Assembly: GCA_036821825.1 (NCBI GenBank)
Contig: DAISIV010000001.1
Location: 62,001 to 126,000, forward strand
DNA from: CAITZA01 sp937915285
Lineage (GTDB): Bacteria > Desulfobacterota > Desulfomonilia > Desulfomonilales > Desulfomonilaceae
Direction: 5' to 3'
Length of the DNA stretch: 64,000 nt
Below the pieces are notes generated by a model. That model did no database searches and was not told where the DNA came from. It saw only the letters and a list, made by a program, of their open reading frames with translations. The position numbers and the translations under genes were made by a program. Shown piece after piece: positions 25,835 to 34,299 of the stretch (its first letter is position 1; each line of letters opens with the position of its first letter).

Positions 25835-26460
25835 GGAGGCGAAGACCTCACATCATAGGAATAGCCGGCGCCACCTGTTCAGGAAAGTCGCAATTGGCTC
25901 GCCGCCTTAAAGACCGACTGGATGACCGGAAACCGATCATAATTTCCACTGACTCCTATTATCGGGACCTGTCAGCAAGGACAAAAGAGGAAAGGGAAAA
26001 GCACAACTTCGACGTGCCAGACGCAATCGAATTCGAGTTACTTGCCGAGCAACTAAAAACGCTGGCAGAGGGGGAAGATATTAACAGGCCAATTTATAAT
26101 TTCTCAACCCACACTCGTGAAACTGATTCCATTCTTGTAAGCCCCTCTGATCTGATAATAGTTGAAGGCCTTTTTGTTCTTCATTGGGAAGATTTGAGGG
26201 AGTTGATGGACACGAAGATTTTTGTGAACATATCGCATGACGCAGCCCTAAAAAGAAGACTGGAACGTGACATTGTGGAACGTGGCCGAAGCAGACAGTC
26301 AATAATGGATCAATACGAAACCACTGTAAGGCCAATGGCTGAAAGGTTCGTACTTCCTACAAGCTCTTTTGCTGACATCCTCATCAACGGTGAAGAACCG
26401 ATGGACCAAATCGCTAACGATATTGTTGATAGAATCCAACTTCCAGACTTTTATCAATAA
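25831..26460 (+). CDS. udk: Uridine kinase family protein
   Basis: A 209-residue P-loop kinase. Walker A is GATCSGKS (about 13-20); HNFDVPDAIE and PIYNFSTHTR match the nucleoside-binding loops of uridine kinase; VEGLFVLHWEDLR holds Walker B; and RDIVERGRS is the lid. It phosphorylates uridine or cytidine to UMP or CMP with a nucleoside triphosphate. The start is a TTG making a TTGA overlap with the GT4 stop, with GGGAGGCAAAGGA just upstream. Its place in an EPS operon suggests it recycles uridine for UDP-sugars. Confidence 0.82.
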   Translation: MRRRRPHIIGIAGATCSGKSQLARRLKDRLDDRKPIIISTDSYYRDLSARTKEEREKHNFDVPDAIEFELLAEQLKTLAEGEDINRPIYNFSTHTRETDSILVSPSDLIIVEGLFVLHWEDLRELMDTKIFVNISHDAALKRRLERDIVERGRSRQSIMDQYETTVRPMAERFVLPTSSFADILINGEEPMDQIANDIVDRIQLPDFYQ

Positions 26461-26474
26461 TGCGGAAAATATAT

Positions 26475-26480
26475 TATAAT
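26475..26480 (+). promoter_or_regulatory. Possible -10 box before the PGT-GT26 fusion gene
   Basis: TATAAT stands at 26475-26480 in an AT-rich gap, 31 bases before the chosen ATG. The matching -35 position (TATCAA) is poor. Confidence 0.25.
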
Positions 26481-26511
26481 TTTGATTCCGTCGATTCAGG
26501 ATGAAAATACT

Positions 26512-27906
26512 ATGAATTCAGAGGATCGGGAAAATAGGGACAGGGCAAAAGAGCTAGAATCCGTTTACAGACGTTTTTCCAGATCGGGAATGTGGCGTCT
26601 GCAGGCTCGTAGACGCATAAAATCAGTTACCTGGTTTCTGGTTGTAGCCGTCGTATCAATCTCCAAACGTGTCTTTGATCTTGTTGTCTCACTTGCACTG
26701 GCAATAATTCTTTCACCGCTAATGATTGTGGGGTGGTTTCTTTCCGGACGATCATTGAAACGCTCCCCTAGACTCGGAAAATGGGGTGAGACTTTTGAGG
26801 AGTTCTCATTCCACGTCAGGAAAGGACTCTCCGGGAAAATCATCAAACTGCTCCATATTCGCAGACTCCCTGCGCTAATAAACATAATTCGGGGGGATAT
26901 GTCGATAGTCGGGCCTAGGCCGGCCTCTCCGGGAGATTTCAGTTTTCAGGAAAAGGCTGCCCGAAAGAGGTATAATTTTCGACCGGGCCTGATTTCTTTG
27001 TGGTGGATCAGAAAACGGGCCAACATCGACTACGGGTCTGAGTTGGATATAGACATGGAATACATCAAGACCCACAGTCTGATGAGCGACCTTGGAATAT
27101 GCCTGCGAGCCATACCGGCCATTCTGTATGGAGAGGGAGTCCCTACCGCTCCGGAGAAACTGACTATTCTGGGAATCAACATCAACAACTATACCATGTC
27201 CGAGGCAATCGACGTAATTATGACGTCCCTTGCCGACACCAAATCCAGACAGATTTGCTTTGTTAACGCTGATTGCGCAAACATCGCATACACAAACCCG
27301 GATTATTTAAAGGTTCTGAATAGTTCCAGCATGTGCCTTGCCGATGGCGTGGGGCTCAAACTTGCCGGAAAACTTCTCGGACAGGATATTGCACAGAATG
27401 TGAACGGAACGGACATGTTTCCGCTTCTGTGTAAGGCTCTGGAACAATCTGATTTCAGGCTGTTTCTGCTGGGGGCAAGGCCTGAGGTGGTGGACGGTGT
27501 CGCAGAATATGTCAGCTCAGGTTTTCCCGATCTGAAACTCTGCGGATACCATCACGGCTATTTTACTCCGGAAGAACAACCTGAAATCCTTGAGAAAATC
27601 AGGGATTCTGGAGCCCACCTTCTGTTGGTGGCCTTTGGCGCTCCAAAACAGGATCAGTGGATTCACGATAATCTTACCCAGACAAACGTAACTGTCGCTA
27701 TGGGTGTGGGTGGGCTTTTTGATTTTTATTCGGGTAGAATTCCGCGTGCTCCTGTCTGGATGAGAGAAATAGGTATGGAGTGGTTCTACAGGTTCACGCA
27801 GGAGCCAGGAAGACTTTGGAAACGTTATTTTATTGGAAACGGGCTTTTCCTAACTCGCGTAGCCAAGGAAAAATTCTTCCATCGCAAAAAGGATATTCAA
27901 GGATGA
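26512..27906 (+). CDS. Fusion: degenerate phosphoglycosyl transferase + WecG/TagA (GT26)
   Basis: A 464-residue two-domain protein. Residues about 45-210 follow the PGT (WcaJ/PglC-like) pattern, with SKRVFDLVVSLALAIILSPL as membrane anchor, GDMSIVGPRP and FRPGLISLW. The catalytic Asp-Glu pair expected before L-P-x-L is R117-R118, and the D-G-G-P-x-F-F element is lost. Residues about 215-455 are a WecG/TagA/CpsF transferase with NGTD (298-301), FGAPKQDQW, GVGGLFDFYSG and EWFYRFTQEPGRLWKRY. The ATG at 26512 (AGGA upstream) is preferred to a TTG at 26482. I infer that the first domain anchors the GT26 domain that adds the second sugar. Confidence 0.83.
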   Translation: MNSEDRENRDRAKELESVYRRFSRSGMWRLQARRRIKSVTWFLVVAVVSISKRVFDLVVSLALAIILSPLMIVGWFLSGRSLKRSPRLGKWGETFEEFSFHVRKGLSGKIIKLLHIRRLPALINIIRGDMSIVGPRPASPGDFSFQEKAARKRYNFRPGLISLWWIRKRANIDYGSELDIDMEYIKTHSLMSDLGICLRAIPAILYGEGVPTAPEKLTILGININNYTMSEAIDVIMTSLADTKSRQICFVNADCANIAYTNPDYLKVLNSSSMCLADGVGLKLAGKLLGQDIAQNVNGTDMFPLLCKALEQSDFRLFLLGARPEVVDGVAEYVSSGFPDLKLCGYHHGYFTPEEQPEILEKIRDSGAHLLLVAFGAPKQDQWIHDNLTQTNVTVAMGVGGLFDFYSGRIPRAPVWMREIGMEWFYRFTQEPGRLWKRYFIGNGLFLTRVAKEKFFHRKKDIQG

Positions 27907-27994
27907 CTGTAAACCGAATTTCGGACTTGGAACTGGACTAAAGGCTTCCATATACTAGTCATCGCATTTTAGATACACCACAAACCCGTCTCAT

Positions 27995-30745
27995 TCACTC
28001 GGCATCTTCTGTAATTAAAAGGGATCCCGATGCAGGCTGGAAACTCGGTAATCTCACAGTAAAAGTGCTCCCCTGCCCCTCGACGCTTTCCACACTTATG
28101 TCGCCACGGTGATCCTGAGTTATCTTCAATGCTGTGGCCAGGCCCAAACCACGGCCCAAACCAAGGTTGGATGTAAAAAACGGATTGAACAGGTTGCCCA
28201 GACGCTCCTTGGGTATCCCCTGACCGGTGTCTTTCACTTTCAAAACAACCCATTCAGAGTCGAAGTAAGTTCGAATGGTTATAAGTCCACCGGCGGGCAT
28301 GGCCTCGACGGCGTTTTTTATAAGGTTTACCAGAATTTCCATTATCTGGCTCTTCTTGCCCTTAACAAGACAGCCGGGATGAGTTTTGGTTTCAAGCCTT
28401 ATCGTGACACCTTTTTTTCCAGGACTTGAGTGCCAGAATGGTTTCGTCAATTCAGCAGCCTCTTCAACCGTTTCAGAAACATCAAAACTTTCCAGCGGAG
28501 CATCATCCGTGTCAAATTCAGTATAAGAAGCAAACTTGTTGAGCCTTTTGACTGTCTCAGCCCCTTTGAAGCAGGTATCCATTATCACATTCAGGTTTCT
28601 CTCCAGATTGGTCAAATTACCTGATTTAAGTCGCGTTAGAGACACATTGGCGTTCCCGATTATAATCTGTAGAAAATTGTTGAAGTTATGTGCTACTCCG
28701 GCAGCCAGATCTACAACCGCCTTGTAGCGTTCAGTCTGTAGTTGGATCCTCTCCGATACTTTTATTTCAGTAATGTCCCTGATCGCCTCAATGGCTCCTA
28801 TAATTGTGTCGTTCTGATCATAGAGCGGAGCCGCAATGTTCCAGAGCCATATGGGTCCTCTTCCACAAAAGTCTTCGAGATAGGTTTCTGAGACCAGACG
28901 GTCCCCTTCATGTCGAAGCCCATGATATCCGCTGGCTATTTTCTCATCAAATTTGATTACAAGATCCAGCATGACCGGTCTTCTCTGACCGTAGAAAGGC
29001 AGAGCATATTCATAATTGTCCTTGCCTATTATTTCGGAAGCCTTTACCCCCGTCAGGGACTCCATAGCCTGATTCCATGATATGAGCTTTCCGTTTGAAT
29101 CGATGACCATGGTTGCGTCAGGAAGGAATTCTATTATTTGTGAATATAACCGTTCACTTTCCTTGATTGCCCGCTCTGCGTTCTTGATTTCAGTTATGTT
29201 TCTAAGAGATTCTATTGCCCCGGCGATTTTCCCGTCAGCGTCATAGAGTGCACGGGCAGTGCCGGACAGAAAAATGCCTCCCTTGAGTCCAGGGTGGTAG
29301 GATTCAGAGACAAGAACTCCATCATCCTGCTTTTTCACAGAAATGTACCTGGCTACATAACTGTCATCCCAATCCAGGGCCAGATCCATCAGCAAGGGGC
29401 GCCGCTCACCATAAAAAGGCAATGCATGTTCGTAGTCTCCCTTTCCAAGGATTTCAGATGAACGCACCCCCGTCAAATCTGTCATCGCTCGATTCCAGAA
29501 GGTTACTCGTCGCTTATCATCAATCACCACAGCCGGATCGGGAAGAAATTCCATTATCTGATTGAGTCGTAAATAGGCCGCATCAAGTTCCTTCTGGGCT
29601 TTCCTGGCATCCGTGACATCTCGCAAGTAACCCCCAACACCAAATTCGTTATCCCCTAGTTTAACCGCAAATCTTCTGGCTTCGAATGTCCGTTCACCAA
29701 TCTGCAGATCTTCAGTCAGGATGCTGCTGCTGGAAATTGTGAGTTCGTCATTAAGCCTTAAACTGTTGGCGATTTCTGATGGCATGATCTGACGGTCGTC
29801 CAGATTGATCATGTCAGCAGCAGACTTTCCCCAAAACTCTGCATAAGCCCTGTTCACAAACAGATAACGAAAGGATTGATCCTTTAGAAAAGCCATGTCA
29901 TTCGAAGAATTTATAAAAGTACTGTAGCGCTCTTCGTTTTCCTTCAAAGCCTTTTCGGCTTTCTTGCGAAGTTCAATTTCCTCATGAGCAAGCCCTAGTT
30001 CAGCCCTGACCTCCTCCACCTCATGAAGAATGGCCAGTACAGGACGATTTATTATCGAAACCCCCATCTTGACATTCTGCCACTGGATATACTGATACAA
30101 AAAAGAGCTTGCAAAAATACAAATAATCAAACGACTCAACAAAGTGCCTTCCATTATGCTGAAATACTCAGGTGAGCCTGCAAATGCAGCAGTTGAAAAC
30201 AGAAAGACATCAAGCCACATGACACCCAGCAAAGTCAGAAAAGCCCTAAGCCATATCTTAAGCTTGAGATTAGGTTTTCCCAGAAACTCCCATGCTACCG
30301 CCAGGAAGACGAGGTCAGCCATGGTGGTGAACACAGACGCAGCGTTGATCCTGAGGCTTGGTAGCGGAATAAGTATTGCGGAGGAATCTCCCGTAATTTT
30401 GACTTGATAATGAATTACAACTGCGATCAATGGTACCAGCGCAGAGGCGAACGCAATAGTAAAAATGGCTACTCTGGTGGGTTGTGGACCATCAAAAACG
30501 TAAACCACAAAAACTCCCAGAAGCAGAGCAGTGTAAAACACTGTTGAGCCCACCAGGAAAGTTATTCCGGCCACCTGCGTCCTTATGCCGGCGTCAGTAA
30601 TCCATGACATTAATGCCGTGATGGTTCCTATGGCTACGTAAAAAGGAGCCAGGCCAAACCTGTATCGCAATGAATGGGCAGCCAGGACCATGAGGTATAC
30701 TGACATGGCCCCTATTATCAATATTATTAAATCTTCACCTATCAT
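27995..30745 (-). CDS. Membrane histidine kinase with three PAS domains
   Basis: A 916-residue sensor kinase. About seven membrane segments fill residues 5-225, with FGLAPFYVAIG and FLVGSTVFYTALLLGVFVVY, a sensor module common in PAS kinases of this group. Three PAS domains follow (about 270-385, 390-520, 528-660); the last two are close repeats sharing ALPFYG-(E/Q)-RRP. The phospho-acceptor is H686 in AAGVAHNFNN and the ATPase has NLIKNAVEAMPAGG and GRGLGLATALK. No response regulator is adjacent, so the partner is unknown. It is convergent with the PGT-GT26 gene. Confidence 0.88.
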   Translation of the reverse strand: MIGEDLIILIIGAMSVYLMVLAAHSLRYRFGLAPFYVAIGTITALMSWITDAGIRTQVAGITFLVGSTVFYTALLLGVFVVYVFDGPQPTRVAIFTIAFASALVPLIAVVIHYQVKITGDSSAILIPLPSLRINAASVFTTMADLVFLAVAWEFLGKPNLKLKIWLRAFLTLLGVMWLDVFLFSTAAFAGSPEYFSIMEGTLLSRLIICIFASSFLYQYIQWQNVKMGVSIINRPVLAILHEVEEVRAELGLAHEEIELRKKAEKALKENEERYSTFINSSNDMAFLKDQSFRYLFVNRAYAEFWGKSAADMINLDDRQIMPSEIANSLRLNDELTISSSSILTEDLQIGERTFEARRFAVKLGDNEFGVGGYLRDVTDARKAQKELDAAYLRLNQIMEFLPDPAVVIDDKRRVTFWNRAMTDLTGVRSSEILGKGDYEHALPFYGERRPLLMDLALDWDDSYVARYISVKKQDDGVLVSESYHPGLKGGIFLSGTARALYDADGKIAGAIESLRNITEIKNAERAIKESERLYSQIIEFLPDATMVIDSNGKLISWNQAMESLTGVKASEIIGKDNYEYALPFYGQRRPVMLDLVIKFDEKIASGYHGLRHEGDRLVSETYLEDFCGRGPIWLWNIAAPLYDQNDTIIGAIEAIRDITEIKVSERIQLQTERYKAVVDLAAGVAHNFNNFLQIIIGNANVSLTRLKSGNLTNLERNLNVIMDTCFKGAETVKRLNKFASYTEFDTDDAPLESFDVSETVEEAAELTKPFWHSSPGKKGVTIRLETKTHPGCLVKGKKSQIMEILVNLIKNAVEAMPAGGLITIRTYFDSEWVVLKVKDTGQGIPKERLGNLFNPFFTSNLGLGRGLGLATALKITQDHRGDISVESVEGQGSTFTVRLPSFQPASGSLLITEDAE

Positions 30746-30815
30746 TGATGATGTTCACAACCCGTTGTTTTCAATCCTGCCTGTAATGGACCACTATCGC
30801 AGCTTATGGCGGACC

Positions 30816-32129
30816 CTATTTTACTAGGGCCATCTCTTTGGCCGCATTTAAAAGCTCCTGCCGGAACTCCGGAGCGGCAAGATCTATCAGGGATAAGGCC
30901 CTCTGGGAATTAGTCTTTCCCTTCAAATTGGTTATACCATTTTCAGTGACCACATACATGGGCTCCATTCTTGAATCCGTGACCAGCCCTGTCAGGGCCG
31001 GAACAATCTTGGAGGTCTTCCCGTCATTAGTAGTCGAATGAAAAGCCAGGAATGATTTGCCACCCTTGGAGCGGAAAGCCCCACTCATGAAATCCCTCTG
31101 GCCACCGACGCCGCTAAACTCGCGGCCGTGGATAAACTCCGAATTTACCTGCCCGAAAAGATCTATCTCAACAATGGAATTTACTGAGATCACGTTGTCA
31201 TTCTGCTGGATCACGGCCGGATCATTGATGTGCCACGCTGGATAGCTTTCAATGGATGGATTGTCATCAATTAGGTCGTATAATCTCTGGCTTCCCCAAC
31301 ACAACGTAAATACAGTCTTGTATTTATGAATATTCTTCCTGACGTTGGTCACGGTCCCGGCTTCATAAAGATCAGCAACACTACTGGTCAGCATCTCGGT
31401 ATGAATTCCCAAATCTTTATGTCCAAGGAGAGACAAAGCCACTGAATTGGGTATACTACCTATACCGAACTGCAAACATGCCCCATCCGGCACAAGTTCG
31501 GCTATCATGGCCCCGATTTTAATGTCTTTGGCTGTGGCAGGCTTGTCTAGAAGTTGAATTAGCGGAACATCATTCTCAACGATCGAATGGACTTGAGACA
31601 CATGGACCAGGTTCTCTCCAAAAACCCGAGGCATGTGCTTGTTAACCTCGACCATCAGCATGTCGCAATCGCCCGCAACAGTCGAAGAATAATCGCAACT
31701 TGTTCCAAGACTGAAATAGCCGTGCTTGTCCATTGGGGAGACTGTTATCATAAATACGTTCATGTGATTGAATTCTGAAAACACTCGCGGTAGCTGCCAT
31801 AGATAACTGGGTAAAAAATCAACCACAGAATTTGAACCGGCTTCCTTCATGAAAGCTCTGTCCACATACGACAAAAAGTTCGGATGAAAACTGATCCTGT
31901 CAAGATATTGGGTTTTAAACAGAGGTTTGGCCGCCTCATGGGCCAACTGATAAAAGAGGTGGACTCGATCAAGTTCCCTGGCTTCAACCCTTCTAGCCAA
32001 AGCTGACAGCAGAGCCGGAGGATTGGACGGACCAAGACCAAAAGCGACATTGGCTTTCCTGGGAATGCTTTCCACCGCCTGGTCAGCCGACAGGATTTTA
32101 CTGTCATACAATTTACCGAAATCTGTCAT
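30816..32129 (-). CDS. Acetyl-CoA hydrolase/CoA-transferase family protein
   Basis: A 437-residue class I CoA-transferase of the 4-hydroxybutyrate/acetate CoA-transferase type. It shows LQFGIGSIPNSVA, GIHTEMLTSS and EFSGVGGQRDFMSGA. The final region VVTENGITNLKGKTNSQRAL matches the usual V-T-E-x-G-(I/V)-x-(D/N)-L-(R/K)-G. It moves CoA between acyl groups. GAGGGG precedes the ATG. It lies just downstream of the enoyl-CoA hydratase gene on the same strand, so both may serve one acyl-CoA pathway. The exact substrates are unknown. Confidence 0.86.
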   Translation of the reverse strand: MTDFGKLYDSKILSADQAVESIPRKANVAFGLGPSNPPALLSALARRVEARELDRVHLFYQLAHEAAKPLFKTQYLDRISFHPNFLSYVDRAFMKEAGSNSVVDFLPSYLWQLPRVFSEFNHMNVFMITVSPMDKHGYFSLGTSCDYSSTVAGDCDMLMVEVNKHMPRVFGENLVHVSQVHSIVENDVPLIQLLDKPATAKDIKIGAMIAELVPDGACLQFGIGSIPNSVALSLLGHKDLGIHTEMLTSSVADLYEAGTVTNVRKNIHKYKTVFTLCWGSQRLYDLIDDNPSIESYPAWHINDPAVIQQNDNVISVNSIVEIDLFGQVNSEFIHGREFSGVGGQRDFMSGAFRSKGGKSFLAFHSTTNDGKTSKIVPALTGLVTDSRMEPMYVVTENGITNLKGKTNSQRALSLIDLAAPEFRQELLNAAKEMALVK

Positions 32130-32351
32130 AGTCCCCTCGTGCGTCAGTGGCTATTCAGTTGACCGGAATCATAGTTAACACTCTGAGCTTGCTAGCTGAT
32201 TTCATTTGACTAATCCACTGGATGAAACCTGGCGACAACTCACCGCAATAGTGCGATATTTCAAGGGCTTATGTTTTCAAGAAATTCTCGGCGCCTACGC
32301 TGACCAGACGTCCGGATTTTTATTGGTGGATAATGTGAGGCTTCCGGTTGC

Positions 32352-33110
32352 TCACTGCCTCGAGAATGATTTCCTGGCAGCCTCTCTAAGAGTATCCTGA
32401 GTTACAGGATTGAACCAGCAGTCAATGAATGCCTCATTCTTGATCATGTGACCAGACCGGTATGCTGATTCAATATTTTGGCAACGATTCGCCTTTGATT
32501 CTGAAAAAGCGCGTGTGTTGAAACCTGAAATTTTTATTACTCTCTCGAACGCTCGATGCTCCACTTCTTCTCGCGAAACAACTTCTGTCAGGACATCTTT
32601 TTTCAGGGCCTCCGTAGAATTCATGAATTCACCTTCATAAATTATCTGTGAGGCGATGTGGTCACCTGTGACCTGTCTCAGAATGAGATCCGCCAGATAA
32701 GGAGTCGGAACACCCAGTTTTATTTCATTAAGACCTATTGACACCTTTTCTGGTACCGCCAAGCGATAGTCACAGGAGAGCAGAAGTATTGTTCCACCAG
32801 CTATGGCATGACCTTTTATGGCGCAGGCCGTCGGCCTGGGAATGGTGAAAAGTTCAAGCACGGTTTCATTAAATTTCCAAAAAAAGTCCATCATGTCGTT
32901 TCGATTGAAATTAAGAAGTTCCGGGAGATCAAAACCCAGCGAGAAGAATTTTTCACCGCCCGTAAGGACAACGCCTCTGCATTGGTTTCTGATTTCCGAG
33001 AGTGTCTCCGATAGATTACTGAGGAGCCTGGAGTTGATGGAATTGATTACCCCGTTGTCAAGGCGAAGGATTGCCACGTCCGACTGTGATTCCAGTTTTA
33101 CAAGTGTCAA
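32352..33110 (-). CDS. Enoyl-CoA hydratase/isomerase family protein
   Basis: A 252-residue crotonase-fold protein. The oxyanion-hole region holds GGEKFFSLGFDLPEL (about 50-65), and AIKGHAIAGGTILLLSCDYRLA (about 98-119) is the second signature. The start is a TTG at 33110, set by a perfect AGGAGG at 33119-33124 eight bases upstream; a longer reading to 33137 would put the ribosome site inside the gene. The usual catalytic glutamates are not clearly placed (E in LNEIKLGVP is one candidate), so hydratase versus isomerase or hydrolase is open. Confidence 0.82.
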   Translation of the reverse strand: MTLVKLESQSDVAILRLDNGVINSINSRLLSNLSETLSEIRNQCRGVVLTGGEKFFSLGFDLPELLNFNRNDMMDFFWKFNETVLELFTIPRPTACAIKGHAIAGGTILLLSCDYRLAVPEKVSIGLNEIKLGVPTPYLADLILRQVTGDHIASQIIYEGEFMNSTEALKKDVLTEVVSREEVEHRAFERVIKISGFNTRAFSESKANRCQNIESAYRSGHMIKNEAFIDCWFNPVTQDTLREAARKSFSRQ

Positions 33111-33425
33111 AGCCGATTCCTCCTTTGACGTTCCCAAACGTTTTGCATGAGCTTACACCTCAGAAGAAACCATTACCGGGCCCGCAATCATGAGGCCCTT
33201 TAGCAATGTACGCATTAAGATGTTACCTACCACGGTCGTGGTAAAACAAGAACCGAGTATCCTTGAATAGATTCTTTTGACACATCACGGCGGAATGAAA
33301 TATCAGCCGCCAGGCCGAGTAGTAACATGGCGGCCGGTTCCTTGTTCTTGAACGGATTGGACAATTATTTTCGGGGAATTATCGACACACCCCGACGACG
33401 GGCCCAAAAAAGTCATGTGAAACGA
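33111..33425. promoter_or_regulatory. Intergenic region with a 16-bp perfect palindrome
   Basis: The stretch between the hydratase start and the end of the RsbW-like gene holds TACCACGGTCGTGGTA (33228-33243), a perfect palindrome. It lies about 120 bases before the hydratase gene, which suits an operator for a dimeric (for example TetR-type) regulator of acyl-CoA genes. No gene is supported here. Confidence 0.4.
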
Positions 33426-33854
33426 TCATGCGTCAGGGAACTTTTTTGTCATCAGGAGCACATTCTTTCCTTCGCAGGAACTGTAAACAGCATGATCCAT
33501 AAATTTCCTTATGAACCAAACTCCTAGGCCACCCTCACCGGGCACATCCAGATTCGGAGTTTTTACATTTGCAGGATCAAACCTCACTCCACGGTCTTCG
33601 AGATAAATTTCAATTCTGTCAGAGTGGACAACAATCTGGATGGAGATCGGCCCCTTGTTGTTGCTTCCTTTGTAGGCGTGCCGGCTTACATTGGTATAAG
33701 CTTCATTAAAAGCCAGCTCTATACCATCCACATCTGACGGATGATTGGCAAAGGCTGGTAACTGCTGGACCAGTTGCCGGACAAAAAGATCGAGGGGACG
33801 CAACAGCAGTAAGTCAGCAGTGGAGTCAATCTTAACTTTTAGTGGATTGTCCAT
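33426..33854 (-). CDS. RsbW-like anti-sigma/serine kinase (HATPase_c_2)
   Basis: A 142-residue protein of the anti-sigma factor kinase family. The N box is ELAFNEAYTNVSRHAY (about 46-61), the G1 region LEDRGVRFDP and the G2 region GEGGLGVWFIRKFMD. It would phosphorylate the serine of a STAS antagonist and, when free, hold a target protein. It is the last gene of a five-gene minus-strand unit with its likely STAS substrate 66 bases upstream and an RsbU-type phosphatase at the head. Confidence 0.88.
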   Translation of the reverse strand: MDNPLKVKIDSTADLLLLRPLDLFVRQLVQQLPAFANHPSDVDGIELAFNEAYTNVSRHAYKGSNNKGPISIQIVVHSDRIEIYLEDRGVRFDPANVKTPNLDVPGEGGLGVWFIRKFMDHAVYSSCEGKNVLLMTKKFPDA

Positions 33855-33920
33855 TTGTTATGCACCCGCAAATTTTGTCCAAGGCGAAAAAATCCTGTCG
33901 ATTTTCCCCCACCTGGAAGG

Positions 33921-34250
33921 TTATGAAAAAGATTTAATAGCCTGGTCCATGTCCTCATAGATTTCAAAAACCCTGTGAAGTCTTGTGAGTTGAAACAAAG
34001 TTTGCGCCTGCGGAGACGGTCTGGCAATTTTCATGTCTCCCTGATTTTTTATCAGGGTCCTCAGAGATGCAACTAGCGCTCCACATCCGCTACTATCTAT
34101 GAATTTTGTTTTCTCGAGGTCAATTATAAGTTTTGTCGAAGTTTCCTCCGCAATCTTTTTAACAGTGTCCTTGAGTTTTGGAGCTACCACCGCATCCAGT
34201 CTTTCATCGGTGCTAATGATTGTAATGCCGTCTTTTTTTTCGATTTCCAT
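33921..34250 (-). CDS. STAS-domain anti-sigma factor antagonist
   Basis: A 109-residue SpoIIAA/RsbV-type protein with KFIDSSGCGALVASLR (about 51-66), where the serine of D-S-S-G is the likely phosphorylation site. AGGAG lies before the ATG. Phosphorylated by the RsbW-like kinase and dephosphorylated by the RsbU-like phosphatase of the same unit, it would act as the switch. Its immediate upstream neighbours are phosphoglycosyl-transferase-type proteins, so the output may be EPS initiation rather than, or besides, a sigma factor. Confidence 0.88.
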   Translation of the reverse strand: MEIEKKDGITIISTDERLDAVVAPKLKDTVKKIAEETSTKLIIDLEKTKFIDSSGCGALVASLRTLIKNQGDMKIARPSPQAQTLFQLTRLHRVFEIYEDMDQAIKSFS

Positions 34251-34299
34251 GGAAACAACTCCTAATTTCCACCATGCTTATGATTGAACTTGGCTCTGG

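Noticed and set aside
32206..32400. A 64-residue plus-strand frame between the CoA-transferase and hydratase genes
   Set aside because: It has no ribosome binding site or family features and overlaps the 3' end of the hydratase gene.
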